Shown here piece after piece: positions 1 to 6,077 of a stretch of 11,430 nucleotides of DNA. The DNA lies in assembly GCA_019314085.1 (NCBI GenBank), contig JAFCZZ010000072.1:1-11430 (forward strand), given 5' to 3'. Both the position numbers and the translations under genes were made by a program. The DNA comes from Deltaproteobacteria bacterium. GTDB lineage: Bacteria; Desulfobacterota; Syntrophia; Syntrophales; UBA2210. Position 1 is the first letter of the stretch, and each line of letters starts with the position of its first letter. The notes beneath the pieces are model-generated. The model was not told the origin of the DNA, made no database searches, and worked only from the letters and a program-made list of their open reading frames with translations.

Positions 1-2
1 TC

Positions 3-98
3 GCAAAAGATGCCGTTGACAAGGTATATACAGAGAAGGGGGAAGGAGTGACACTGGAGGTCCTCCTGCCCGAATCGCTGAAGATATTATCGGGATAG
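3..98 (+). CDS. C-terminal end of an unidentified protein (5' end outside window)
   Basis: Only one + frame is open from the left edge: it gives 31 residues beginning AKDAVDKVYTEKGEG and ending LPESLKILSG before the TAG at 96-98. The charged stretch followed by a hydrophobic, strand-like segment (VTLEVLLPE) looks like a real protein end. I do not recognise the family. It does not resemble the conserved C-terminal domain of RuvA, which often precedes RuvB, so ruvA is not evident here. The gene reads in the same direction as ruvB and ends 73 bp before the preferred ruvB start, so co-transcription is possible. The intervening bases can form a stem-loop (AGGGC at 117-121 with GCCCT at 144-148, and CTCCC at 128-132 with GGGGG at 136-140, one G-T pair) just ahead of the ruvB ribosome binding site. 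Confidence 0.55.
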   Translation, partial: AKDAVDKVYTEKGEGVTLEVLLPESLKILSG

Positions 99-171
99 GC
101 CGATGCTACACCGAAGAGGGCTTCATTCTCCCTAAGGGGGATGGCCCTGTTATCTTGAAGGAATGAGAGTT

Positions 172-1191
172 ATGAAGGCACCGATACTGGATCCTGAACA
201 GTTCAGTGAAGAGGAGGGATTTGAATACTCTCTGCGCCCGAAAACCCTCGCCGAATACGTGGGGCAGGAAAAGATAAAGGAAAATCTTTCCATCTTCATG
301 GAGGCGGCGCGGCTACGGGGTGAGGCGCTTGATCATGTGCTCTTGTCCGGACCTCCCGGGCTTGGAAAGACGACGCTGGCGTATATCATTGCACGGGAGA
401 TGGGTGTTGATATAAAGGTGACCTCCGGTCCGGTTATAGACCGTCCCGGAGACCTGGCCGCTATTCTTACGAACCTGAACGAACATGATATCCTCTTTAT
501 CGATGAGATCCACCGGCTTCCGCACGTTGTAGAGGAGATCCTGTATCCCGCGATGGAGGATTATTATATCGATATCCTCATCGGTCAGGGCCCGTCCGCG
601 CGTTCCATGAAACTGGATATCCCCCGCTTTACCCTGGTGGGGGCCACCACTAGGGCGGGTCTTCTCACCTCGCCCCTTCGGGACCGTTTCGGCATGAGTT
701 TCAGGCTCGAATTCTACACGCCGGAGGAGCTGGCGATCATTATCAGGAGATCGGCGAATATCCTGTCGATACCCATCGATGATGCCGGCGCACCTGAAAT
801 AGCCGGCCGTTCCCGGGGGACTCCGCGTATAGCGAACAGACTCCTCAAGAGGGTCCGCGATTTTGCCCAGGTGAAGGCGGATGGTATCATTACAGGGGGT
901 GTTGCCATAAGCGCCTTGGAGATGCTGGAGGTGGACCAGCGGGGGTTCGATTTTATGGACAGGACCATACTGCTGACCCTGATTGATAAATTCGACGGCG
1001 GCCCGGTCGGTATCGACAGTCTTTCCTCCGCGATAGGCGAGGAGAAGAATACCATTGAGGATGTCTATGAACCCTACCTTATTCAGGAAGGGTTTCTTCA
1101 TCGCACGACACGGGGCAGGGTGGCGACGCGGCTCGCGTACGAACACTTTGGGAAAAAATGGGTCTCGAGGGAGCAGGAGGGACTGTTCTGA
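172..1191 (+). CDS. ruvB: Holliday junction branch migration ATPase RuvB
   Basis: RuvB is the hexameric AAA+ motor that, with RuvA, drives branch migration of Holliday junctions in recombinational repair. The 339-residue product has the family's usual length. Counting from the alternative ATG at 163 (342 aa), Walker A is GPPGLGKTT at 63-71, Walker B LFIDEIHR at 111-118, Sensor I GATTR at 160-164, and the arginine-finger segment PLRDRFG at 171-177. The C-terminal winged helix ends with the typical [17 protein letters not shown] pattern. I prefer the ATG at 172: the GAAGGA at 157-162 touches the ATG at 163 but lies 9 nt from the one at 172, and the protein then begins MKAPILDPE. No ruvA or ruvC is visible in the window; ruvA may lie elsewhere. 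Confidence 0.97.
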   Translation: MKAPILDPEQFSEEEGFEYSLRPKTLAEYVGQEKIKENLSIFMEAARLRGEALDHVLLSGPPGLGKTTLAYIIAREMGVDIKVTSGPVIDRPGDLAAILTNLNEHDILFIDEIHRLPHVVEEILYPAMEDYYIDILIGQGPSARSMKLDIPRFTLVGATTRAGLLTSPLRDRFGMSFRLEFYTPEELAIIIRRSANILSIPIDDAGAPEIAGRSRGTPRIANRLLKRVRDFAQVKADGIITGGVAISALEMLEVDQRGFDFMDRTILLTLIDKFDGGPVGIDSLSSAIGEEKNTIEDVYEPYLIQEGFLHRTTRGRVATRLAYEHFGKKWVSREQEGLF

Positions 1192-1276
1192 GAAGGGCTT
1201 TCAGGTTTCGATGTAAAGGGGGACCGTGATTTGAATACGGGACCCGAGATCCGAAAGAGCGGGCCGGGTCGATATT

Positions 1277-1810
1277 ATGAAGATATTACTCCACATCTGT
1301 TGTGCGCCGTGTGCCATCTATCCCCTTGCTGTACTGAGAAATCAGGGGCATGAGGTTACCGGCGTCTTTTATAATCCGAATATTCAGCCGTATACCGAGT
1401 ATGCCAAGAGGCTCGAGACACTGATAGCCTATTCTAGGGATGCGGATCTAAAACTTATCAAATTCGACGACTATCCCATGGAGGAGTTTCTCAGGGGTGT
1501 GGCCTTCAGGGAAGAGATGAGATGCGAATATTGTTATCATATGCGCATGAGCTATACCGCGCGCATTGCAAAGAAGGGTAAATTTGAGGGTTTCACCACG
1601 ACACTTCTCTACAGTAAATTTCAGAACCACCATCTTATGAGGGAATTGGGTGAAGGGCTTGCAAAGAAATATGATATAAAGTTCTATTACCACGATTTCA
1701 GGGAGGGTTGGAAGGAGGGAATCAGGGCCTCCAGAGACCTGAACATGTACCGGCAGCAATACTGTGGATGCATCTACAGCGAGAAGGAGAGATTCTACAA
1801 AGAACCCTAA
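1277..1810 (+). CDS. queH: Epoxyqueuosine reductase QueH (DUF208)
   Basis: QueH carries out the last step of queuosine synthesis, reducing epoxyqueuosine to queuosine in the anticodon of tRNAs with GUN anticodons. It is unrelated in sequence to the cobalamin-dependent QueG. The 177-residue protein opens with the hallmark MKILLHICCAPC (Cys8, Cys9, Cys12). It then has CEYC at 83-86 and YCGC with Cys163 and Cys165. These cysteine groups are the ones that hold the [4Fe-4S] cluster and neighbouring iron in this family. The length is typical of short QueH proteins. The start at 1277 is fixed because the same frame has a stop at 1232-1234 and no earlier start, although the Shine-Dalgarno signal is poor. 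It follows ruvB by 85 bp on the same strand. Structured, non-coding sequence follows it before lpxC. Confidence 0.93.
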   Translation: MKILLHICCAPCAIYPLAVLRNQGHEVTGVFYNPNIQPYTEYAKRLETLIAYSRDADLKLIKFDDYPMEEFLRGVAFREEMRCEYCYHMRMSYTARIAKKGKFEGFTTTLLYSKFQNHHLMRELGEGLAKKYDIKFYYHDFREGWKEGIRASRDLNMYRQQYCGCIYSEKERFYKEP

Positions 1811-1860
1811 CACATACGTGTGTCTTTTACGACACACTTATGGGAGACCTGTCGTATGTG
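1811..1860. repeat. Nested inverted repeat directly after queH
   Basis: Immediately after the queH stop, CACATAC (1811-1817) pairs with GTATGTG (1854-1860). Enclosed within it, GTGTGTC (1818-1824) pairs with GACACAC (1831-1837) around the 6-nt loop TTTTAC. Both 7-bp arms are perfect. The RNA would be an outer stem holding an inner hairpin and a 16-nt unpaired 3' strand. No T-run follows, so it is not a canonical intrinsic terminator. It may act as a 3' end processing or stability structure or be a dispersed palindrome. Confidence 0.5.
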
Positions 1861-1910
1861 CCATTTTCGGTACTGATGATCTCATAATGATAATCCTTGT
1901 GTTTCGAAGA

Positions 1911-1933
1911 GGTTATGCAGAGGCTGCATAACC
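1911..1933. repeat. Perfect 10-bp palindrome upstream of lpxC
   Basis: GGTTATGCAG (1911-1920) and CTGCATAACC (1924-1933) are exact inverse complements separated by AGG. The centre lies about 73 bp before the lpxC start. There is no T-run after it, so a terminator is unlikely. The symmetry and close spacing would suit an operator for a dimeric regulator, or a tight RNA hairpin if it is transcribed. It sits about 20 bp upstream of a sigma-54-like element. Confidence 0.6.
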
Positions 1934-1952
1934 GGCGCCCCTTTACGGATAC

Positions 1953-1969
1953 TTGGTATGCTTATTGCC
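1953..1969 (+). promoter_or_regulatory. Candidate sigma-54 (-24/-12) promoter for lpxC
   Basis: TTGG at 1953-1956 and TTGC at 1965-1968 place GG and GC exactly 10 nt apart, the defining spacing of RpoN promoters. Against the consensus TGGCACG-N4-TTGCW the site keeps TGG, the A and G of the -24 box, and all of TTGC; the two C positions and the last W differ. Transcription would begin near 1979-1980, giving a leader of about 15 nt that still contains the lpxC ribosome binding site (AAGG at 1983-1986). A match of this quality can occur by chance. Confidence 0.4.
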
Positions 1970-1994
1970 TTCTCCCATGTGAAAGGCGGGATAG

Positions 1995-2936
1995 ATGTAC
2001 ATACAAAAAACCATTGAAAAAGAGATACGCTGCAAGAGTGTGGGACTTCACTCGGGCAGAAAGATCAATATGACTATCAACCCGGCGGGGGTCGATGAAG
2101 GTATTGTATTTTATCGGAGTGACCTGCCGGGGAGTGACAGGATCAAGGCAGATCCCACGAGTGTGTCCGACACGACACTGGCAACGACCCTGGGAACAAA
2201 TGGAACGAGAATTTCGACGGTTGAACACCTGTTGTCCGCATTTTTCGGAATGGGGATAGACAACGCAATTATAGAAACGGACTCCTTTGAGATCCCGATC
2301 ATGGACGGCAGCTCTCTGCCTTTTGTAGATTTTCTAAAGGAAGCCGGCATCAAATCTCAGGGCAAATCAAAGCGGTTCGTGGTGATAAAGGAACCGGTGT
2401 CTGTCTCTGACGATGAGGGGAGCGCGGCCATTCTCCCTTCTCCCGAGTTCAGGATCACCTACGACATAGATTTCAGTCACCCTTTGATAGGAAGACAATC
2501 GTACGACATGATCTTTTCTCATGAGGCGTATGAAAATGATATCTGTGCGGCTCGGACATTCGGTTTTCTTCAGGAGGTTGAGTACCTCCAGGCACGGGGT
2601 CTTGCCTTGGGAGGGTCCCTTAATAACGCGATAGTTCTGAATGAGGAAAAGGTTATCAATAAGGAGGGACTCAGATTTCCCGATGAGTTCGTGAAGCACA
2701 AGATACTGGATGCCATCGGAGACTTGTCCCTTCTCGGGATGCCTATCATCGGTCACTTTGTGGCATACCGATCCGGTCACCGTCTCAACAACCTCCTTCT
2801 GAGGAAACTTCTGGAGCGCAGGGAGTGCTGGGAGATGATCCATTATTTTAACGGTGAACGGGAACTGTTCGATGAGATCATCGATGCCCGTCCGTATGAC
2901 GTGCCGGATGAAGGTTTACCCCTTCCCGGGGATTAG
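1995..2936 (+). CDS. lpxC: UDP-3-O-acyl-N-acetylglucosamine deacetylase LpxC
   Basis: LpxC is the zinc amidase that commits UDP-3-O-acyl-GlcNAc to lipid A synthesis in the cytoplasm. At 313 residues it is close to the E. coli protein (305). The first zinc motif TVEHLLSA places Glu77 (general base) and His78. HKILDAIGD supplies His235 and Asp239, the other two zinc ligands, with the same four-residue spacing as H238/D242 in E. coli. SGHRLNN at 260-266 carries the conserved His262. The substrate-pocket motif FEIPIMDGSS (98-107) is intact. The two halves typical of the family are both complete. The ATG at 1995 has AAGG 8 nt upstream. The gene is separated from queH by 184 bp with palindromes and a sigma-54-like element, suggesting its own promoter. 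Confidence 0.98.
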   Translation: MYIQKTIEKEIRCKSVGLHSGRKINMTINPAGVDEGIVFYRSDLPGSDRIKADPTSVSDTTLATTLGTNGTRISTVEHLLSAFFGMGIDNAIIETDSFEIPIMDGSSLPFVDFLKEAGIKSQGKSKRFVVIKEPVSVSDDEGSAAILPSPEFRITYDIDFSHPLIGRQSYDMIFSHEAYENDICAARTFGFLQEVEYLQARGLALGGSLNNAIVLNEEKVINKEGLRFPDEFVKHKILDAIGDLSLLGMPIIGHFVAYRSGHRLNNLLLRKLLERRECWEMIHYFNGERELFDEIIDARPYDVPDEGLPLPGD

Positions 2937-2969
2937 CCACCCGCAATCCGTTTACCCCCTAAATAAGCC

Positions 2970-2998
2970 TTGCTTTTTGGACTTCCTTTCCTTAGTAT
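2970..2998 (+). promoter_or_regulatory. Weak sigma-70-like promoter ahead of the DUF4390 gene
   Basis: TTGCTT (2970-2975) and TAGTAT (2993-2998) are separated by 17 nt, and an overlapping TATATT lies at 2996-3001. Both boxes match the consensus only in part. The position, in the 127-bp gap between lpxC and the DUF4390 start, is reasonable, but read-through from lpxC is equally possible as no terminator is visible. Confidence 0.25.
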
Positions 2999-3063
2999 AT
3001 TCCGGCACTGGGGTTTGACGTTCTACAGGATTGTCAGACTTGACGGGCCGGGGAATCAGTTCT

Positions 3064-3618
3064 ATGCGCAGTTGCAAGTTTCTCATATTGTCATGCCTCC
3101 TTCTCTTGCCGGTGCAATCATTTGCGGCGGAAGCAAGGGTTACGGATCTGCTTATAAGCAACACGTCGGATGATCTGCTCGTATATCTCAAGCTGGAAAA
3201 CTCCTTTACAGAAAAGATGGAGGAGGCGATACTTGCCGGAATCCCGACCACCTTTACGTTTGTCCTGGAGCTATACCAGGAGCGGCACTGGTGGTTTGAT
3301 AGGAAGATATCTCTTTTTGAGGTCAGGCACACCATCAAATACGATAATATAAAGAAGATCTTGTACGTTCTCTTTACCGAAGAAGGGAAGGAACCGGAGC
3401 AGCTCAAGGAGTTTTCGGATGCAAAGATCGCGATGTCGGAATTGAACGGCATTGCATTTGCCCCCTTGAAGTGGTTGAAGAGAGGAGATGCGTACTACCT
3501 GCGAGTGAAGGCAAAACTCGACGAGGTCCGGCTTCCGCTTCATCTGGAGTATGTTTTCTTCTTCGTATCCTTGTGGGATTTTGAGACCGACTGGGCGCGA
3601 CAAGATTTTGTATATTAA
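3064..3618 (+). CDS. Exported DUF4390-family protein
   Basis: This is a 184-residue exported protein of unknown biochemical function, assigned to DUF4390 by its overall pattern and neighbourhood; in related genomes such genes sit beside an NtrY-like kinase. A classical signal peptide runs through about residue 22: basic start MRSCK, hydrophobic core FLILSCLLLLP, and a probable cut after SFAA. The mature part has alternating strand-like segments and the motif ERHWWFDRKI. LWDFETDW near the C-terminus is typical of the family. It lacks a lipobox, membrane helices and catalytic motifs. A TTG at 3031 would extend the frame by 11 residues ahead of the signal peptide; I prefer the ATG at 3064, preceded by GGGGAA, because the signal peptide starts there. 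It lies 127 bp after lpxC on the same strand. Confidence 0.83.
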   Translation: MRSCKFLILSCLLLLPVQSFAAEARVTDLLISNTSDDLLVYLKLENSFTEKMEEAILAGIPTTFTFVLELYQERHWWFDRKISLFEVRHTIKYDNIKKILYVLFTEEGKEPEQLKEFSDAKIAMSELNGIAFAPLKWLKRGDAYYLRVKAKLDEVRLPLHLEYVFFFVSLWDFETDWARQDFVY

Positions 3619-3621
3619 TGA

Positions 3622-3669
3622 GACTCAGGTTTCATAAGGCTTTGCCGCAATGAAAGCTGTAAGTCGAAT
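3622..3669 (+). repeat. 48-bp hairpin repeat, copy 1
   Basis: This is the first of two identical 48-bp copies. The copy folds on itself: GACT pairs with AGTC (3622-3625 with 3662-3665), CAG with CTG (3626-3628 with 3657-3659), TTTCAT with ATGAAA (3630-3635 with 3650-3655), and GGC with GCC around a TTT loop (3638-3646). A 2-nt bulge and small internal loops interrupt the stem. It begins 4 bp after the DUF4390 stop codon. It could form at the 3' end of that transcript, though no T-run follows. Confidence 0.85.
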
Positions 3670-3671
3670 TA

Positions 3672-3697
3672 ACACCGTGAGCGGAGCGAATCGGTGT
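3672..3697 (+). repeat. Small stem-loop between the two repeat copies
   Basis: ACACCG (3672-3677) pairs with CGGTGT (3692-3697), enclosing a 14-nt loop that contains two near copies of GAGCGGAGCGA-like sequence. It fills most of the 38-bp spacer between the hairpin repeats, giving three consecutive stem-loops. Confidence 0.45.
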
Positions 3698-3707
3698 AAC
3701 CGTGGTT

Positions 3708-3755
3708 GACTCAGGTTTCATAAGGCTTTGCCGCAATGAAAGCTGTAAGTCGAAT
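3708..3755 (+). repeat. 48-bp hairpin repeat, copy 2
   Basis: This is an exact copy of the sequence at 3622-3669, offset by 86 bp. The bases just outside differ (A versus T before, T versus G after), so the identity ends sharply at the palindromic unit. The same imperfect stem forms from GACT (3708-3711) to AGTC (3748-3751). Confidence 0.85.
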
Positions 3756-3874
3756 GAATACCGGGTAGCTTACTACAGGGCTCACAGAGGTGGTGAGGGA
3801 CTTGTCTCGGCAACGCCTTGTTATTTTTAGGGGATCCTTCGGGGATGAGGGCTAACTAGCGCAGTGGTAGATAG
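3756..3874 (+). other. Remaining leader of the kinase operon
   Basis: This leader between the repeats and the kinase gene has no coding potential that I can support. It contains a 5-bp hairpin (CTCAC 3781-3785 with GTGAG 3793-3797). There is also a short T-rich stretch near 3821-3828, and a GCTA/TAGC pair at 3851-3860. I could not find a sigma-70 pair with acceptable spacing. The Shine-Dalgarno signal for the kinase is weak. Confidence 0.4.
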
Positions 3875-6070
3875 ATGAATCCTGATGAATTAAAAAAACG
3901 CCGCAGAGAGCGTATCGCAATACTGGTTGTCATAGCTATTATCATTGTTCTTACCTACATAGAGAGTAATCTTTCCACCATAGAGGTCCTTCTGCCGATA
4001 TCCAATGAGGTACTGATCTTTGGCCTGATCAATATCAATCTGATTCTTATCATCTTTCTTATTTTCCTGATCTCACGTAATTTGACCAAGCTGATATTTG
4101 AACGAAGGCGGGGGATCCTGGGGTCGAAGCTGAGGACAAAACTTGTCGTCGCCTTTATGATCCTTTCCCTGATACCCACGGTTATACTTTTCCTTGTTTC
4201 CATTCAGTTTCTCTCATACAGCATAGACAGCCGCTTTGACATAAAGATGGGCAGGGCATTTAACCTGTCCCTTGAGGTTGCCCAGGATTACTATCAGAAG
4301 ATTTCCGATAATGCGAAATACGATGCCCTCCAGATCGGGTCTGAGATAACAGACAACAAATTATATGAAAAGGAACAGGGAGAGTATCTGAAGGCATTTT
4401 TGACACAGCGGCAGAGGTATTTTAATCTTGGGTCCGTAACCGTCCACTTTGATAACAGGGATGAGGATCTGTTTCTCAAAGATCCGAACAATCCCGACAT
4501 CCTTCCCCCCCGGTTTTCGCCCCGGGTTCTGGAAGATGCCTTTATGGGAAAAGACCTTTCAATAGTCAGCTCCGTGGGAGGGGGGGACATGATAAGCGGG
4601 ATAGCCCCCCTCTATTCCAACTTCAGTCCCAAAGAGGTCATCGGGGTCATCGCCGTTAGTTATTATATAGACAAGGCTTTGATTGGAAAGATGTCCATTA
4701 TTTCCAGGACAGCTGAGGAGTACAAACAGCTTAAACTGTTAAAAAATCCGATAAAGATCAGTTATATCATTACACTCTTTATCGTCACCCTCCTGATCAT
4801 CTTCTCCTCAATGTGGTTCGGTCTTTTCCTGGCGAAGGGGATCACCGTTCCCGTACAAGAGCTTGCCGAGGCGACCCATGAGGTGGCCCACGGCAACCTC
4901 GACTACCACATAGATGTCCTGGCGGAGGATGAGATCGGGGTGCTGGCGGATTCCTTCAATCAGATGACGAAGGATCTGAAGGAGAGCAGCCTTGAATTGA
5001 GACAGGCCAATACAGATCTTGAACAGCGTAGGAAATATATGGAAACCGTCCTTCGTAACGTTTCGGCTGGTGTTGTCTCCATAAACAGGAATAATGTGAT
5101 CAGCACCATAAACAGGGCGGCTGAAAAGATGCTGGGCATAAACGGTGAGGAAATTCTCAACAGGAGATATCAGGATGTCCTGAAGCCGGAGCACATGGAG
5201 CTGGTCAAGGAACTCCTCGAAGAATTGTATGAAAATGATGGAGGTTTCGTAGAGAGACAGATCCAGCTGATAGTCAAGGATAGCGTGATTGCAATCCTGG
5301 TATCGGCAATAATCCTGAGAGACGACGATGGCAACTATATGGGGATCGTGGCCGTGTTTGAAGACATTACCCAGCTTCAGAAATCCGAGCGTATCGCCGC
5401 GTGGAGGGAAGCCGCGAAGAGGATAGCACATGAGATCAAAAATCCCCTGACGCCCGTCAAACTGAGCGCTGAAAGGCTGCAGAAAAAATACGGAGACAAG
5501 ATCGAGGGGAAAACGGATTCCGTATTTCATGAATGCACGAAGACGATCATAGATCAGGTAGAAACCTTGAAAAACCTGGTCAATGAATTCTCTCAGTTCG
5601 CGAGAATGCCCGTGACGAACCCCTCCCCCAATGACTTGAATACGGTTATTGAAGATTCCGTTATCCTTTTTCAGGACGCTCACAAGGATGTTGTATTTGA
5701 TTTTCGGAAAGATGCCGACATCCCCTTGCTCAATATCGATGCACAGCAGATAAAGAGGGCGATGGTCAACCTCCTTGATAATGCGGTTGCTGCCGTATCG
5801 GCAGTGGAGCATGATGGGAAGGTTGAAATCAGCACCCAGTATGATAAGAATCACCGGAAGGTCCGGTTGGATGTCAGGGACAATGGTCTCGGGATATCGC
5901 CGGAAGACAAGATGAGGCTGTTTGAACCGTACTTTTCCACGAAAAAGGCGGGTACGGGTCTTGGTCTTGTCATCGTGAGCTCCATCATATCCGATCATAA
6001 TGGTTCCGTCAACGTGGTGGACAACATAGAGGGTGGGACCATCGTGTCCATTGAACTGCCCGCAGCATAG
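3875..6070 (+). CDS. ntrY: NtrY-like membrane sensor histidine kinase
   Basis: This 731-residue inner-membrane kinase should autophosphorylate on His519 and pass the phosphate to the regulator encoded 7 bp downstream. Hydrophobic helices lie at about 14-29, 45-67 and 89-113. A presumed periplasmic sensor region of about 180 residues follows, then a helix at about 295-320. Next come HAMP (about 318-372), a coiled linker, and PAS (about 385-500). The H-box is RIAHEIKNPLTPVKLSAERL, with the preceding AWREAAK typical of NtrY. ATP-binding boxes are N (NLLDNA 632-637), G1 (DNGLGI 669-674), F (FEPYFSTK 683-690) and G2 (GTGLGL 693-698). All catalytic residues are present. NtrY proteins are linked to nitrogen or redox control in Proteobacteria, but the signal cannot be read here, and adjacent envelope genes allow another role. 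Confidence 0.94.
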   Translation: MNPDELKKRRRERIAILVVIAIIIVLTYIESNLSTIEVLLPISNEVLIFGLININLILIIFLIFLISRNLTKLIFERRRGILGSKLRTKLVVAFMILSLIPTVILFLVSIQFLSYSIDSRFDIKMGRAFNLSLEVAQDYYQKISDNAKYDALQIGSEITDNKLYEKEQGEYLKAFLTQRQRYFNLGSVTVHFDNRDEDLFLKDPNNPDILPPRFSPRVLEDAFMGKDLSIVSSVGGGDMISGIAPLYSNFSPKEVIGVIAVSYYIDKALIGKMSIISRTAEEYKQLKLLKNPIKISYIITLFIVTLLIIFSSMWFGLFLAKGITVPVQELAEATHEVAHGNLDYHIDVLAEDEIGVLADSFNQMTKDLKESSLELRQANTDLEQRRKYMETVLRNVSAGVVSINRNNVISTINRAAEKMLGINGEEILNRRYQDVLKPEHMELVKELLEELYENDGGFVERQIQLIVKDSVIAILVSAIILRDDDGNYMGIVAVFEDITQLQKSERIAAWREAAKRIAHEIKNPLTPVKLSAERLQKKYGDKIEGKTDSVFHECTKTIIDQVETLKNLVNEFSQFARMPVTNPSPNDLNTVIEDSVILFQDAHKDVVFDFRKDADIPLLNIDAQQIKRAMVNLLDNAVAAVSAVEHDGKVEISTQYDKNHRKVRLDVRDNGLGISPEDKMRLFEPYFSTKKAGTGLGLVIVSSIISDHNGSVNVVDNIEGGTIVSIELPAA

Positions 6071-6077
6071 GAGAAAT

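Noticed and set aside
163..171. ATG at 163 as the ruvB start.
   Set aside because: The GAAGGA motif touches this ATG, leaving no spacing; the ATG at 172 has the usual 9 nt.
3004..3020. GGCAC followed by TTTGAC upstream of the DUF4390 gene as a second sigma-54 site.
   Set aside because: The -24 half is good, but 10 nt after GG the bases are TG rather than GC, so the essential -12 element is missing.
3849..3872. A stretch resembling a tRNA D-arm (TAGCGCAGTGGTAGA).
   Set aside because: The D-stem cannot close (GCGC is opposite GATA), and no anticodon arm or T-arm follows; the sequence runs straight into the kinase coding region.
6033..6077. Extended start for the NtrX-like regulator inside the kinase gene.
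   Set aside because: The extra residues resemble no receiver domain, whereas the ATG at 6078 has AGGAG upstream and begins the receiver directly.
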